From Clostridiales bacterium (GTDB taxonomy: Bacteria; Bacillota; Clostridia; Lachnospirales; Lachnospiraceae), in contig JAJQCD010000028.1 in assembly GCA_021202925.1 (NCBI GenBank), positions 62,001 to 126,000 on the forward strand: DNA of 64,000 bases. Direction: 5' to 3'. Shown here piece after piece: positions 45,834 through 54,688 of this stretch. A model generated the notes under the pieces. It had not been told where the DNA came from. It searched no databases and worked only from the letters and a program-made list of their open reading frames with translations. Each line of letters opens with the position of its first letter. The stretch's first letter is position 1. The translations under genes were made by a program, and so were the position numbers.

Positions 45834-47273
45834 GTGAAAAAAGGAGATCTGTGCGAAGCTGTGATCGAGAGAATTGAATTCCCCAATAAGGGAATTGCAT
45901 ACATAGAGGGAGAGCGGGTTGTCGTGAAACATGCCATTCCCGGACAGCGGGTTCGTTTTGTCATTAACAAGAAACGGCACGGAAGCGCCGAGGGACGGCT
46001 GCTGGAGGTATTGGAGCGTTCTCCGCTCGAACAGGCGCAGGGAACCTGTCCTCATTTCGGACAGTGTGGCGGCTGTCTGTACCAGAGCCTTCCATATGAA
46101 GAACAGCTGCGGATTAAGAATGCCCAGGTAAAGACGCTGCTTGATGGGGTCTGTGATCCGGAATCCTACGAGTATGAGGGGATCAAGGGAAGCCCGCTCC
46201 ACACCGGATACCGGAATAAGATGGAATTCACGTTTGGGGATGAATACAAGGATGGGCCGCTGGCGCTTGGCATGCACAGGCGCGGCAGTTTTTATGATGT
46301 GGTAACGACGATGGATTGCCGTATCGTTCACCCGGATTTTTGTCGCATCCTCGAGGCGACGCTTGCGTTTTTTCAGGATGCGAATGTGAGTTATTATCGG
46401 AGAATGCGCCATGAGGGATATCTCCGGCATCTGCTTGTTCGTCGTGCTGTAAAGACGGGTGAGATTCTGGTCGCGTTGGTCACTTCCGGTCAGACCGAAG
46501 AACTGGAGAGAGGGGAAACTCAGAAAGCAACCGCAGGGCAGGAGAAGCTGGCTGGATGCGAGGCGGAGGAAAGGATTCTTGCTGGATGGCGAGATCGGCT
46601 TCTTTCGCTGCCGCTCGCGGGAACCTTTACCGGCATTCTCCATATTCGCAATGACAGTCTGGCGGATGTGGTGCAGAGCGATGAGACGACGATCCTGTAT
46701 GGACAGGATTATTTCTATGAGGAACTGCTGGGGCTGAAATTTCGTATTTCGCCGTTCTCCTTCTTCCAGACCAATTCCCTCGGTGCGGAAGTGCTTTATG
46801 AGACCGCGCGTGGGTATGTGGGAGAGACCAGGGATAAAGTTGTGTTTGATCTTTACAGTGGAACCGGAACGATCGCGCAGATGATTGCGCCGGTGGCTGC
46901 GAAGGTCGTGGGCGTGGAGATTGTCGAGGAGGCTGTGCAGGCCGCACGGGAGAATGCGGCGCAAAACGGACTCAGTAATTGCGAATTCATTGCCGGAGAT
47001 GTGCTGAAGGTGATCGATGAGCTGGCGGATAAACCGGATTTGATTATTCTTGATCCGCCAAGAGATGGAATTCACCCGAAGGCGTTGGACAAGATCATTC
47101 GCTATGGTGTGGACCGACTGGTCTATATTTCCTGCAAACCGACCAGTCTGGTGCGGGATCTTGCCATCCTTCAGGGAAGGGGATATCGGCTGGTGAAAGC
47201 CTGCGCTGTGGACATGTTCCCGGCCACTTCAGGGATCGAGACTATAGTAGGAATACAAAAAGTTAGCATGTAG
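45834..47273 (+). CDS. rlmD: 23S rRNA (uracil-C5)-methyltransferase RlmD/RumA family
   Basis: SAM-dependent 5-methyluridine methyltransferase of the TrmA/RumA family. The 479-residue product has an N-terminal TRAM domain (EAVIERIEFPNKGIAYIEG), the Fe-S Cys cluster CPHFGQCGGC with later Cys, a central RNA-binding part, VFDLYSGTGTIAQMIA (SAM site), IILDPPRDGIHPKAL and the catalytic Cys in LVYISCKPTSLVRDL. The start is GTG at 45834, seven bases after AAGGAG; an ATG far upstream lies within the terminator region. Bacillus homologues may modify U747 and U1939 (RlmCD), so specificity is not certain. Confidence 0.9.
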   Translation: MKKGDLCEAVIERIEFPNKGIAYIEGERVVVKHAIPGQRVRFVINKKRHGSAEGRLLEVLERSPLEQAQGTCPHFGQCGGCLYQSLPYEEQLRIKNAQVKTLLDGVCDPESYEYEGIKGSPLHTGYRNKMEFTFGDEYKDGPLALGMHRRGSFYDVVTTMDCRIVHPDFCRILEATLAFFQDANVSYYRRMRHEGYLRHLLVRRAVKTGEILVALVTSGQTEELERGETQKATAGQEKLAGCEAEERILAGWRDRLLSLPLAGTFTGILHIRNDSLADVVQSDETTILYGQDYFYEELLGLKFRISPFSFFQTNSLGAEVLYETARGYVGETRDKVVFDLYSGTGTIAQMIAPVAAKVVGVEIVEEAVQAARENAAQNGLSNCEFIAGDVLKVIDELADKPDLIILDPPRDGIHPKALDKIIRYGVDRLVYISCKPTSLVRDLAILQGRGYRLVKACAVDMFPATSGIETIVGIQKVSM

Positions 47274-47508
47274 AAGTCCTTGAATTTACACACTTTGTGA
47301 ATATGTTTGAGTTTGGCACAGACGGAGATGATTCCAAGTCAAAGAGGTTAATTGACAAAATCTCAGTTTCCGTTGTTATCAACCTCAGTTCTTACGAGTG
47401 AATTGTATGACTGATTTTATCTTATGAAAATTACAAACCGAGCTATGCGCGGATTCATGTGGAGTGTGTTGACAGGTGGAACAACCACGTTAAGCGTGAA
47501 AGAAAAAA

Positions 47509-47886
47509 TTAAAGCTGGTGCGAGGTTATCCAACGAAGCAACTCCTCGAAGCCGGATTCTCCTGCAGCTATTTGCAGGAATATTTCGGATAACTCTTCCT
47601 GCGTATAGTCGAGCTCCACTTTGTTGAGCGCGAGAAATACAAGCATCGCATGTGCGCCGATGCGTTTGTTTCCGTCAATGAAAGCATGATTTTTAACAAG
47701 GCCATAACCAAGCCGGGCAGCCTTTTGCTGAATGGATGGGAACACGTCGGTATTTCCAAAGCCTTGAAATGGTGCGTTTAACGCAGAATCGAGCAATCCT
47801 TCATCTCGGATGCCATCACTGCCACCGGTTTCTTCCAGAAGTTGTGTATGGAGTAATAAAATCTGTTCCTTTGAAAGAATAATCAT
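47509..47886 (-). CDS. doc: Doc/Fic-family toxin (death on curing)
   Basis: Toxin half of a Phd-Doc toxin-antitoxin module. The 125-residue product carries the Doc active-site motif KNHAFIDGNKRIGAH (HxFxDGNKR) near residue 66 and the family start LSKEQILLLHTQLLEETGG. Doc enzymes of this form phosphorylate elongation factor Tu; other Fic proteins transfer AMP. The start ATG overlaps the antitoxin stop by four bases (ATGA), giving coupled translation. Both genes are transcribed from the autoregulated promoter at 48155-48183. Confidence 0.92.
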   Translation of the reverse strand: MIILSKEQILLLHTQLLEETGGSDGIRDEGLLDSALNAPFQGFGNTDVFPSIQQKAARLGYGLVKNHAFIDGNKRIGAHAMLVFLALNKVELDYTQEELSEIFLQIAAGESGFEELLRWITSHQL

Positions 47887-48125
47887 TTGGCCAGTACCTT
47901 GTAAGCTTCATGATTTTTTGCGAGCAACCGTTTTGACACAGCAAGGACATCTTCATCGCGAGCGGTCTGTTCTTCTTCTGCGGAACTGAATTCAATAAGC
48001 AGGTAGCGTGGTGTGTTGTTCTTTAGAATGACAACAGCTCCATTCTCATCAACCATGCGTGCGACTCGTGAGAAGTTCTGGTTGGCTTCTGTGATAGAAA
48101 CGAGATTACTTGTGTTTACGTTCAT
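47883..48125 (-). CDS. phd: Phd/YefM-family antitoxin
   Basis: Antitoxin and operon repressor. The 80-residue product has the Phd/YefM N-terminal DNA-binding fold (SNLVSITEANQNFSRVARMV, then GAVVILKNNTPRYLLIEF) and a charged helical C-terminus that would bury the Doc active site. ATG at 48125 follows AGGAGG by eight bases. It overlaps the downstream toxin gene and is typical of a complete, apparently intact module. Confidence 0.9.
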   Translation of the reverse strand: MNVNTSNLVSITEANQNFSRVARMVDENGAVVILKNNTPRYLLIEFSSAEEEQTARDEDVLAVSKRLLAKNHEAYKVLAK

Positions 48126-48146
48126 GTGCAGAACCTCCTGTATTTA

Positions 48147-48183
48147 ATACTGTTAGTATACGCATATTTTAGGAGAAATTCAA
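48147..48183 (-). promoter_or_regulatory. Promoter and operator of the phd-doc module
   Basis: Minus-strand TTGAAT (48183-48178), 17 bases, TATACT (48160-48155). The palindrome ATACT-GTT-AGTAT (48147-48159) overlaps the -10, as expected for Phd autorepression. Confidence 0.7.
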
Positions 48184-48313
48184 CCTATTTTTGACATTTG
48201 TTTGAGACCAGAGACCGTTTAATTTTCTGTCAAAATACCGTCGAGACATGCTCTCTTAACAAAATTGAAAGAGGCGTAGATTGCGTCTGGAGCATGGAGA
48301 GGAAGAATACAAC

Positions 48314-49477
48314 ATGACACACTTGCTTTTGTTTATTATTTACATTGCTTTTATCAGCTTAGGTCTGCCTGATGCATTGCTTGGCTCCGCATGGCCATCC
48401 ATTTATCCAGAGTTCTCGGTTCCGGTCTCCTATGCGGGAATGATTTCCATGGTGATTGCTCTGGGAACCACCATTTCCAGCCTGCAAAGCGACAGGTTGA
48501 CTGTCCGGTTCGGAACCGGAACGGTCACGGCAGTCAGTGTAGGGATGACAGCAATCGCCCTGTTTGGCTTTTCTGTTTCTCATTCATTTCCGTCTCTTTG
48601 CCTGTGGGCAATTCCCTATGGTCTGGGAGCAGGCAGTGTGGATGCCAGCCTGAATAATTATGTGGCGCTCCATTATAAAAGCAGACATATGAGCTGGCTT
48701 CATTGTATGTGGGGAATCGGCGCCAGTACAGGTCCTTATATGATGGGACTGGTTCTGACAAGAGGCCTGCGCTGGAACAGTGGCTACCGCATCATTTCGG
48801 TGTTACAGATCGTTTTGACAATCGCCCTGGTGTTGAGCCTGCCACTTTGGAAATTTCATAGAAAGAAGGAGGAAACTGTGCCGTCAGAGAAGATACGGAA
48901 GGCAATGGGCTTTATGGAGATTCTTTCGGTACGTGGTGCAAAAGCAGTCATGATGTCTTTTTTCTGCTACTGCGCCATTGAACAGACCGTGGGCTTGTGG
49001 GCTGCCAGCTATCTGACGCTGCAAAAAGGTCTTCTGGCAGAGCAGGCTGCCAGCTTTGCATCCATGTTTTACCTGGGCATTACAATCGGCAGAGCCTTCA
49101 GTGGATTTTTGACCATGAGGTGGAACGACCGACAAATGGTGCGAATCGGACAGGAAATCATAGCTTTGGGATGTTTTGTTCTGCTGTTTCCATTTTCCAG
49201 TGGATTTTCCGTGGCCGGGTTCATTTTCATCGGGTTGGGCTGCGCACCGATTTATCCCTGTATGATTCATGCCACACCGGAGCAGTTTGGAGCAGAACGC
49301 TCACAGGCGCTGATCGGTGTGGAAATGGCCAGTGCCTGTGTAGGAACCTGTCTTATGCCGCCTTTGTTCGGAGTGATCGCCAATTCGATCAGCATTGGTC
49401 TTTTACCGTGGTATCTTCTGGTTCTTTTGTTTTTGATGATGGTGATGTTCGAAAAACTGAATGGAGGTCACAGATGA
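48314..49477 (+). CDS. Major facilitator superfamily transporter
   Basis: A 387-residue, 12-helix MFS permease beginning LLLFIIYIAFISLGLPDALL. Loop 2-3 has SDRLTVRFGTG, a variant of the MFS motif A, and WLHCMWGIGASTGPYMMG follows near helix 5. The SLGLPDALLGSAWP start resembles the FucP/YfkF-type subgroup that carries sugars or exports drugs; the substrate is unknown. ATG at 48314 follows GGAGAGGAAG. Its stop overlaps the PHP pseudogene start by four bases, so the two were once translationally coupled. Confidence 0.85.
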   Translation: MTHLLLFIIYIAFISLGLPDALLGSAWPSIYPEFSVPVSYAGMISMVIALGTTISSLQSDRLTVRFGTGTVTAVSVGMTAIALFGFSVSHSFPSLCLWAIPYGLGAGSVDASLNNYVALHYKSRHMSWLHCMWGIGASTGPYMMGLVLTRGLRWNSGYRIISVLQIVLTIALVLSLPLWKFHRKKEETVPSEKIRKAMGFMEILSVRGAKAVMMSFFCYCAIEQTVGLWAASYLTLQKGLLAEQAASFASMFYLGITIGRAFSGFLTMRWNDRQMVRIGQEIIALGCFVLLFPFSSGFSVAGFIFIGLGCAPIYPCMIHATPEQFGAERSQALIGVEMASACVGTCLMPPLFGVIANSISIGLLPWYLLVLLFLMMVMFEKLNGGHR

Positions 49478-49873
49478 TATTTACAGATTATCATGTTCAT
49501 ACTTATTACAGTGATGATTCCACCTATCCCATGGAGGATGTGGTCAGAGATGCGATTCAGATGGGGATGGAGGAACTCTGCTTTACCGACCATGTAGACT
49601 ACGGAATTAAGATCGACCGGGATTGGGGATGGGAAAGGAATAGAGCTTAACACATCAAGCCATCGTTACAAATTAACAGATTCACAGCCGTGCGCGGCGA
49701 TTCTGAAGCTGTATCGCGATCTGGGCGGCAAAATCCTGACGATCGGGAGTGACAGCCACGCGCCCGCCCATTTGGGGGCTTATATCAGGGAGGACAGCCG
49801 GATTTTGAAAGAGATGGGGTTTGAGTATTTATGTACATATGAAAACATGGAGCCGGTTTTTCATAAAATTTGA
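49474..49873 (+). pseudogene. Broken PHP-domain histidinol-phosphatase (HisJ-like) gene with internal deletion
   Basis: The first frame (ATG 49474) encodes a PHP start, DYHVHTYYSDDSTYPMEDVV and CFTDHVDYG, with metal-binding His residues, then stops at 49650. In another frame from about 49634 to 49873 the C-terminal half of the same family is readable: GIELNTSSHRYKL, GGKILTIGSDSHAPAHLG, and EYLCTYENMEPVFHKI. The two frames join near 49628-49636, so about 120-140 residues and the frame have been lost. A full-length homologue is about 260 residues. This points to a deletion rather than a sequencing error alone. It overlaps the MFS gene end. Confidence 0.8.
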
Positions 49874-49892
49874 CCAGAAAGGGGATTTTGAC

Positions 49893-50225
49893 ATGGCAAT
49901 TGTAGTGAATCTTTATTATACGGGCTCAGGAGGTAATGCAAGAAAATTCGCGCAGGAGATGGTATCAGGCGGCACAGTTGCCAGAATTCGTGCGGAGGAG
50001 GGGAATCTTCGTTATGAGTACTTTTATCCGATGGATGACCCGGAAACGGTACTGCTAATAGATATGTGGAGAGACCAGGCTGCGCTTGACGCTCACCATG
50101 CGTCCCCGATGATGAAGGAAATTTCAGAATTGAGAGAAAAATACAATCTTCATATGAAGGTGGAGAGATATGTCGCTGACGAGGAAGGAATCCCTGATCA
50201 GGATGCTCCGTTTATCAGGAAGTAG
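49893..50225 (+). CDS. Antibiotic biosynthesis monooxygenase (ABM)-family protein
   Basis: A 110-residue ABM/dimeric alpha-beta-barrel protein; relatives are cofactor-free quinol or aromatic monooxygenases. It starts VVNLYYTGSGGNARKFAQEM, and DMWRDQAALDAHHASPMMKE carries the typical His-His of the barrel entrance. ATG at 49893 follows AGAAAGGGGAT. It lies 20 bases after the PHP pseudogene and may once have formed a unit with the MFS gene. Function is inferred from fold only. Confidence 0.82.
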   Translation: MAIVVNLYYTGSGGNARKFAQEMVSGGTVARIRAEEGNLRYEYFYPMDDPETVLLIDMWRDQAALDAHHASPMMKEISELREKYNLHMKVERYVADEEGIPDQDAPFIRK

Positions 50226-50313
50226 AGTTGACTTTCAGTGAAAAATTGAGGATAATATCCATGAGAATGAGGGGATACTGTGAGTAGCGCATCTGATTCA
50301 AGGAGGAATGACA

Positions 50314-51789
50314 ATGATTTCAGCTATGCCTTTAGATCTGATGGATTTGATAGAACAGGGTGAATCCCTGACGGTGGAATTCAAAAAGTCTACAACGGAT
50401 ATTACAAAGGATGTGTATGAGACGGTATGCTCTTTCTCGAATCGGGAGGGTGGCCATATCTTTTTAGGCGTTAAAGACGATGGAACTGTTCTTGGAATAC
50501 AAGAGGATAAGATTGATGGTATGAAGAAAAATTTCGTTACTACAATCAACAATGAGCAGAAAATATATCCCCCAATGTATCTGCAACCAATAGAGTACGA
50601 TGTTGATGGGAAGCGTGTCCTCTATGTTTATGTACCTGTCAGTCCGAGTGTTTGTCGATGTACCGGACGCATATATGATCGCAACAATGAATCGGATATT
50701 GATATAACCAACCATGAATATCTGGTGTATCAGCTATATTCCAGAAAACAAGATACGTACTATGTTAACAAAGCGTTCCCGGTTTTTACTGTTGCTGATT
50801 TACGTCATGATCTGATGGATCGCGCACGTAATATGACGAAAGCCCGGATGCAAAATCATCCGTGGAGAGATATGACGGATGAAGAAATGCTTCGCAGTGG
50901 TAAGCTGATTCTAACGGATCCCCAAACGGGAAAAGAAGGGATTACGTTGGCGGCGATTCTGTTATTCGGTTCCGATAACCTGATAGCATCGGTACTTGCT
51001 CATCATAAGACAGATGCGATTATGAGAGTCTATCATGTGGATCGGTATGATGACAGAGATGTAATTGTGACAAATCTGCTTGACAGTTATGATCGATTGA
51101 TTGCATTTGGCGAGAAACATTTAAATGACCTGTTTACCATGGATGGGATTATCAGTGTCAGTGCCAGAGATAAAATCCTTAGAGAAATTGTGTCTAATTT
51201 GCTTGCACATAGAGATTTTTCTAATGGTTATGTGGCGAAAATGGTTATCGAGAAAGACCGGATTTTCACTGAAAATGCGAATCGCTCACATGGCCATGGG
51301 AATTTGAATTTGGCTACGTTCAGACCTTTTCCGAAGAATCCGCCCATCTCCAATATGTTCAGAGAGATTGGATTGGCGGATGAATTGGGTTCCGGTATGA
51401 GAAACACATATAAATATACGCGGCTCTATTCTGGCGCAGAACCGCAGTTTGTAGAGGGAGAAGTGTTTCAAACGATTGTCCCATTGAGTGAGGCAGCTAC
51501 TACAGTGAAAGTGGGGCCATATGTTAGCAATGATGATAGGGGCCATGATAGGGGCCATGATAGGGGCCATGATAGGGGCCATGATGAAAGCCGTGAAGAG
51601 AAAACGGCAAGACTTTTAGAGTATTGTATGGAGCCAAGATCGAGAAACGAGATGCAGATGTATTTGAATATAAGCAGTCGTGCATATTTCAAAAGAGCTT
51701 ATCTGGAACCGCTCCTGAAGGAGGGAGGACTTAAAATGACAATACCTGAGAAACCACAAAGCAGAAACCAGAAGTATGTAAAAGTATAA
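50314..51789 (+). CDS. AlbA_2/Schlafen-like ATP-binding regulator with DRGH repeat
   Basis: A 491-residue protein with an N-terminal AlbA_2 (SLFN-AAA_4) domain: GESLTVEFKKSTTDI, CSFSNREGGHIFLGVKDDG, about residues 8-130. A central winged region and an HATPase_c_4-like part (ILREIVSNLLAHRDFSNGY, ELGSGMRNTYKYTRLY) follow. Then four DRGH repeats (about 408-423) and a C-terminal winged-helix (RLLEYCMEPRSRNEMQMYL). Such proteins are putative transcriptional or RNA-linked regulators of accessory DNA. ATG at 50314 lies seven bases after AAGGAGG; ATG 50308 is too close. Confidence 0.82.
   Translation: MISAMPLDLMDLIEQGESLTVEFKKSTTDITKDVYETVCSFSNREGGHIFLGVKDDGTVLGIQEDKIDGMKKNFVTTINNEQKIYPPMYLQPIEYDVDGKRVLYVYVPVSPSVCRCTGRIYDRNNESDIDITNHEYLVYQLYSRKQDTYYVNKAFPVFTVADLRHDLMDRARNMTKARMQNHPWRDMTDEEMLRSGKLILTDPQTGKEGITLAAILLFGSDNLIASVLAHHKTDAIMRVYHVDRYDDRDVIVTNLLDSYDRLIAFGEKHLNDLFTMDGIISVSARDKILREIVSNLLAHRDFSNGYVAKMVIEKDRIFTENANRSHGHGNLNLATFRPFPKNPPISNMFREIGLADELGSGMRNTYKYTRLYSGAEPQFVEGEVFQTIVPLSEAATTVKVGPYVSNDDRGHDRGHDRGHDRGHDESREEKTARLLEYCMEPRSRNEMQMYLNISSRAYFKRAYLEPLLKEGGLKMTIPEKPQSRNQKYVKV
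51535..51582 (+). repeat. Four perfect tandem copies of a 12-bp unit
   Basis: GATAGGGGCCAT repeats four times within the regulator gene at 50314, encoding Asp-Arg-Gly-His each time. The unit is a multiple of three, so copy-number change keeps the frame. Confidence 0.95.
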
Positions 51790-51813
51790 TCGTTTCCTAT
51801 CACTGCATTGTAA

Positions 51814-51862
51814 AAAGGCAACAGGCATAAGGGGCTGAGTCCCTTTGCCTGTTGCCTTTAAA
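51814..51862. terminator. Strong bidirectional terminator between regulator and MATE genes
   Basis: AAAGGCAACAGGCA (51814-51827) pairs perfectly with TGCCTGTTGCCTTT (51846-51859), with an inner AAGGG/CCCTT stem and T/A-rich flanks. Confidence 0.85.
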
Positions 51863-51990
51863 ATTTCCGGAAGATATCCGAACACAGATTATATAGGAGA
51901 AAGAAGATGTCGCTTCCTGTTTTTATCATGTAATCGGCGGCTTTTTGTTTGCTTTGGATGTAGTAGGATTCCCCATTTTTTATCCTGCAG

Positions 51991-53406
51991 TTAATTTTTC
52001 ATGAGTACAGGCTCACTTCGGATGGCAGTTTCGTCAAAGCGTTTCACGCTCAGTTGTTTCCACACATACACCATCATAATCATCGCCGCCGTAAATGAGA
52101 CCACATCCGCGATCGGACCGGAATATAGCGGCCCCATGACGCCAAGCTGACGGAACTCCGGCAGGAAGAGCACGAGGGGTACGCTGAGGATAAAGTCTCT
52201 CAGCAGTGACAAAGTCAGGGACATGAGCGGTTTCCCTAATGACTGCAGGAAGATACTGGTCGCCTTTTGAACGCAGCACAGAGTCATGGTTGCCAGAAAA
52301 ATGCGAAACGAATAGATGGCAAACTGAATATATAACTCGCTTTCGCTGCCGAACAGACTGATAATCGGTACCGGGAAAAACTCAAATGCGACTGTAGAAA
52401 TCAGGCCGATAATCACCTCGCAGAACATCATCTTTCTGTATAGTTCTTTCACACGATCATAAATACCCGCGCCGTAATTATAGCCGACAATCGGCTGACA
52501 TCCCGCGGCGATACCGACGACAAAGGCAATGACAATCTGGAACACCTTCATGACAATGCCCATTACCGTCATGGGGATGTCCGCGCCGTACTCTGATAAC
52601 GCACCATATTTAATCAGAGTGGTATTCATGACGCCCATGATAATCACAATCGAAAGCTGAGTGAGGAAGCTGCTGATACCAAGCGGCAGGATTTTGCGGA
52701 TGATCCTTCCGTTGGGACGGAAACTCTCTTTCTGTAAGCGGAAAGTTTTCGTGCGGAAAAGATAGATCATCCCCAGGATGGCGGAAACGACCTGACCCAC
52801 GATAGTAGCCAAAGCAGCGCCCTCGACGCCCCAGTGCAGGATGAAAATAGCGACAGGATCGAGGATCACATTGATGATACAGCCGGTCAGCGTCGAAAGC
52901 ATGGAATATTTGGGGCTTCCGTCCGCACGGATAATGGAATTAATGCCATTGGTAAAGATATAAAAGGGCAGTCCGATTACGATAATATCAAAATAAGCCC
53001 TGGCATAGGCGATATTACCTTCTGTTGCGCCGAATGCTGCCAGAATCCCTTCTCTTCCCAGTACAAAAGCAGCGACCAGCAGGATGCTGGCAAGGATAAA
53101 TATCAGGATGGCGTTACCCACACTCTTGTGAGAGGATTCCTGATCCTTCATTCCCTGACAGAGACTTAAGAAGGCAGCGCAGCCGTCTCCTACCATAAGC
53201 GCGACAGCGAGTGCGATCACGGTGATGGGGAACACGACATTGGTTGCGCCATTGCCGAGATATCCGACTCCGCGGCCGATGAAAATCTGATCGACAATGT
53301 TGTAGAGTGAGGAGACAAGCAAAGCCAGAATCGATGGGATCGAAAATTTTAACATCAGTTTTTCAATCGGGGCTTCTGCTAAGTAACGGTTTGTTTGTTC
53401 GTTCAT
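51991..53406 (-). CDS. MATE-family efflux transporter
   Basis: A 471-residue multidrug and toxic compound extrusion protein with 12 helices. It starts RYLAEAPIEKLMLKFSIPSI then YNIVDQIFIGRGVGYLGNGA, a standard MATE opening. The second half repeats the fold near residue 240 (ILPLGISSFLTQLSIVIIMG), with AAGCQPIVGYNYGAG. Driven by sodium or proton gradient; substrate unknown. ATG at 53406 follows ATGGAGG. It faces the LysR gene and shares a divergent control region, so the regulator may control efflux. Confidence 0.9.
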   Translation of the reverse strand: MNEQTNRYLAEAPIEKLMLKFSIPSILALLVSSLYNIVDQIFIGRGVGYLGNGATNVVFPITVIALAVALMVGDGCAAFLSLCQGMKDQESSHKSVGNAILIFILASILLVAAFVLGREGILAAFGATEGNIAYARAYFDIIVIGLPFYIFTNGINSIIRADGSPKYSMLSTLTGCIINVILDPVAIFILHWGVEGAALATIVGQVVSAILGMIYLFRTKTFRLQKESFRPNGRIIRKILPLGISSFLTQLSIVIIMGVMNTTLIKYGALSEYGADIPMTVMGIVMKVFQIVIAFVVGIAAGCQPIVGYNYGAGIYDRVKELYRKMMFCEVIIGLISTVAFEFFPVPIISLFGSESELYIQFAIYSFRIFLATMTLCCVQKATSIFLQSLGKPLMSLTLSLLRDFILSVPLVLFLPEFRQLGVMGPLYSGPIADVVSFTAAMIMMVYVWKQLSVKRFDETAIRSEPVLMKN

Positions 53407-53505
53407 GATAAATACCTCCATAAAAAAATCCTGTATACATGACATGACTTTCACGCATACAGGTTACCATCATAGTTTCTTTTCTGTTTTTTGGGCAGCT
53501 GTGCC

Positions 53506-53534
53506 AGTATAGCACAAAAAATTTTTTGATGTAA
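53506..53534 (-). promoter_or_regulatory. Promoter of the MATE gene
   Basis: Minus-strand TTACAT (53534-53529), 17 bases, TATACT (53511-53506), with a leader of about 95 bases. Confidence 0.6.
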
Positions 53535-53578
53535 TACCTGATTTTAAATTTTCCGGGCGCAGAGCAGAGTTGACTTTC

Positions 53579-53622
53579 CGTATAAATATACAGAAATTGA
53601 TTCCACCTTCTGAATTTATACG
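53579..53622. promoter_or_regulatory. Inverted CGTATAAAT pair in the MATE-LysR divergent region
   Basis: CGTATAAAT (53579-53587) and ATTTATACG (53614-53622) are exact reverse complements spanning the LysR promoter. Related GTATAAA copies occur upstream of cluster genes at 54600 and 57621, so this is a candidate LysR binding site. Confidence 0.45.
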
Positions 53623-53629
53623 CTATAAT
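53601..53629 (+). promoter_or_regulatory. Promoter of the LysR gene
   Basis: TTCCAC (53601-53606), 17 bases, TATAAT (53624-53629), overlapped by the inverted GTATAAA sites. Confidence 0.6.
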
Positions 53630-53683
53630 AAAAAGACCGACTAGAGAATCCGAAGGACAGCGAAAGGAAAAGGGTGCTGACGA

Positions 53684-54583
53684 ATGTATAATCCACAACT
53701 TGAGACATTTATAAAGGTAGCGGATGCCGGGAGCTTTAATAAGGCGGCGGAGGAGTCTTACATAACTCCGACGGCTGTCATTAAACAGATTAATCTTCTG
53801 GAAAGTTCACTGGGCGTGAGACTCTTTGAACGGACGCACCGCGGGATTGCTTTAACGAAAGCGGGGAAATCATTATATCAGGACAGCAAATACATTATCC
53901 AGTATTGCAAAGATTCTGTCACCCGCGCAAAGAATGCGATGCAGGAGAATGTGAGCATTATCCGGCTGGGCTCATCTCCCACAACCCCGGTGCATATTCT
54001 GATGCAGCTGTGGCCGGAGATCCAGAAACGTTGTCCGGATGTCAAATTTCAGGTGATTCCATTTGAAAACACACCGGAAAATGCCAGAGAGATTTTAGGT
54101 AATCTTGGGAAAAATATTGATATTGTTGCGGGAATCTTTGATGATACGATGCTGAATCTGAGAGAATGTGCCGGTACGGAGCTGTTCCGGGAACCGTTCT
54201 GCTGTGCGGTCTCCATCCACCATCCGCTTGCCGCAAAAGATACATTACGCATAGAGGATTTGTATGGGGAGAGTCTGATGCTGATGCACCGGGGCTGGAG
54301 CCATTATGTAGACCAGCTGAGGGACGAAATCTGGAAAAATCACTCTCAAATCAAGATTATAGATTTTGATTTTTACAGTGTGGACGCTTTTAACCGGTGC
54401 GAAAACGGCAACTATGTGTTGCTGTCGATCAAAGGGTGGGAAAATGTCCATCCACTGGTGAAGATGATCCCGGTGGAATGGGAACATAGTATTCCTTACG
54501 GGATTCTGCATTCTCCTTCTCCCTCAAAGACAGTAAAACGATTTTTGGAGGCAGCGAAACTGGCCGTGGCAGAAACCGAATAG
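53684..54583 (+). CDS. LysR-family transcriptional regulator of the redox cluster
   Basis: A 299-residue LysR regulator. The N-terminal helix-turn-helix LETFIKVADAGSFNKAAEES, with YITPTAVIKQINLLESSLG and RLFERTHRGIALTKAG, is canonical; the effector domain (about 90-290) is periplasmic-binding-protein-like. It stands between the divergent MATE gene and the alcohol dehydrogenase, the typical place for a cluster activator. Effector unknown. A terminator follows, so the cluster has its own promoter. Confidence 0.9.
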   Translation: MYNPQLETFIKVADAGSFNKAAEESYITPTAVIKQINLLESSLGVRLFERTHRGIALTKAGKSLYQDSKYIIQYCKDSVTRAKNAMQENVSIIRLGSSPTTPVHILMQLWPEIQKRCPDVKFQVIPFENTPENAREILGNLGKNIDIVAGIFDDTMLNLRECAGTELFREPFCCAVSIHHPLAAKDTLRIEDLYGESLMLMHRGWSHYVDQLRDEIWKNHSQIKIIDFDFYSVDAFNRCENGNYVLLSIKGWENVHPLVKMIPVEWEHSIPYGILHSPSPSKTVKRFLEAAKLAVAETE

Positions 54584-54599
54584 AAGAGCTATAACCTAC

Positions 54600-54610
54600 A
54601 GGTATAAACC
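54600..54610. promoter_or_regulatory. Candidate operator copy upstream of the alcohol dehydrogenase
   Basis: AGGTATAAAC (54600-54609) is the exact reverse complement of GTTTATACCT at 57621-57630 and shares GTATAAA with the LysR promoter sites. GGTATAAACC is also partly palindromic. Confidence 0.4.
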
Positions 54611-54618
54611 GATGAACT

Positions 54619-54650
54619 AAGCGAGACTTCTTAACAGGTCTCGCTTTTGT
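54619..54650 (+). terminator. Terminator after the LysR gene
   Basis: AAGCGAGAC (54619-54627) pairs with GTCTCGCTT (54638-54646), followed by TTGTTAT. Confidence 0.8.
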
Positions 54651-54688
54651 TATGCTTACATCAGTTGAAAATGGAGGATGAATAAATA

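Noticed and set aside
45600-47075. Minus-strand open frame of 491 codons opposite rlmD
   Set aside because: Antisense shadow of rlmD and of the acidic gene at 45379; begins and ends without signals and contains poly-Ser from GA-rich DNA.
47424-47627. 67-codon plus-strand frame between rlmD and doc
   Set aside because: It runs into the doc coding region antisense, has no ribosome site and no family similarity.
51535-51582. Possible CRISPR array
   Set aside because: Repeats are 12 bp, contiguous and coding; no spacers.
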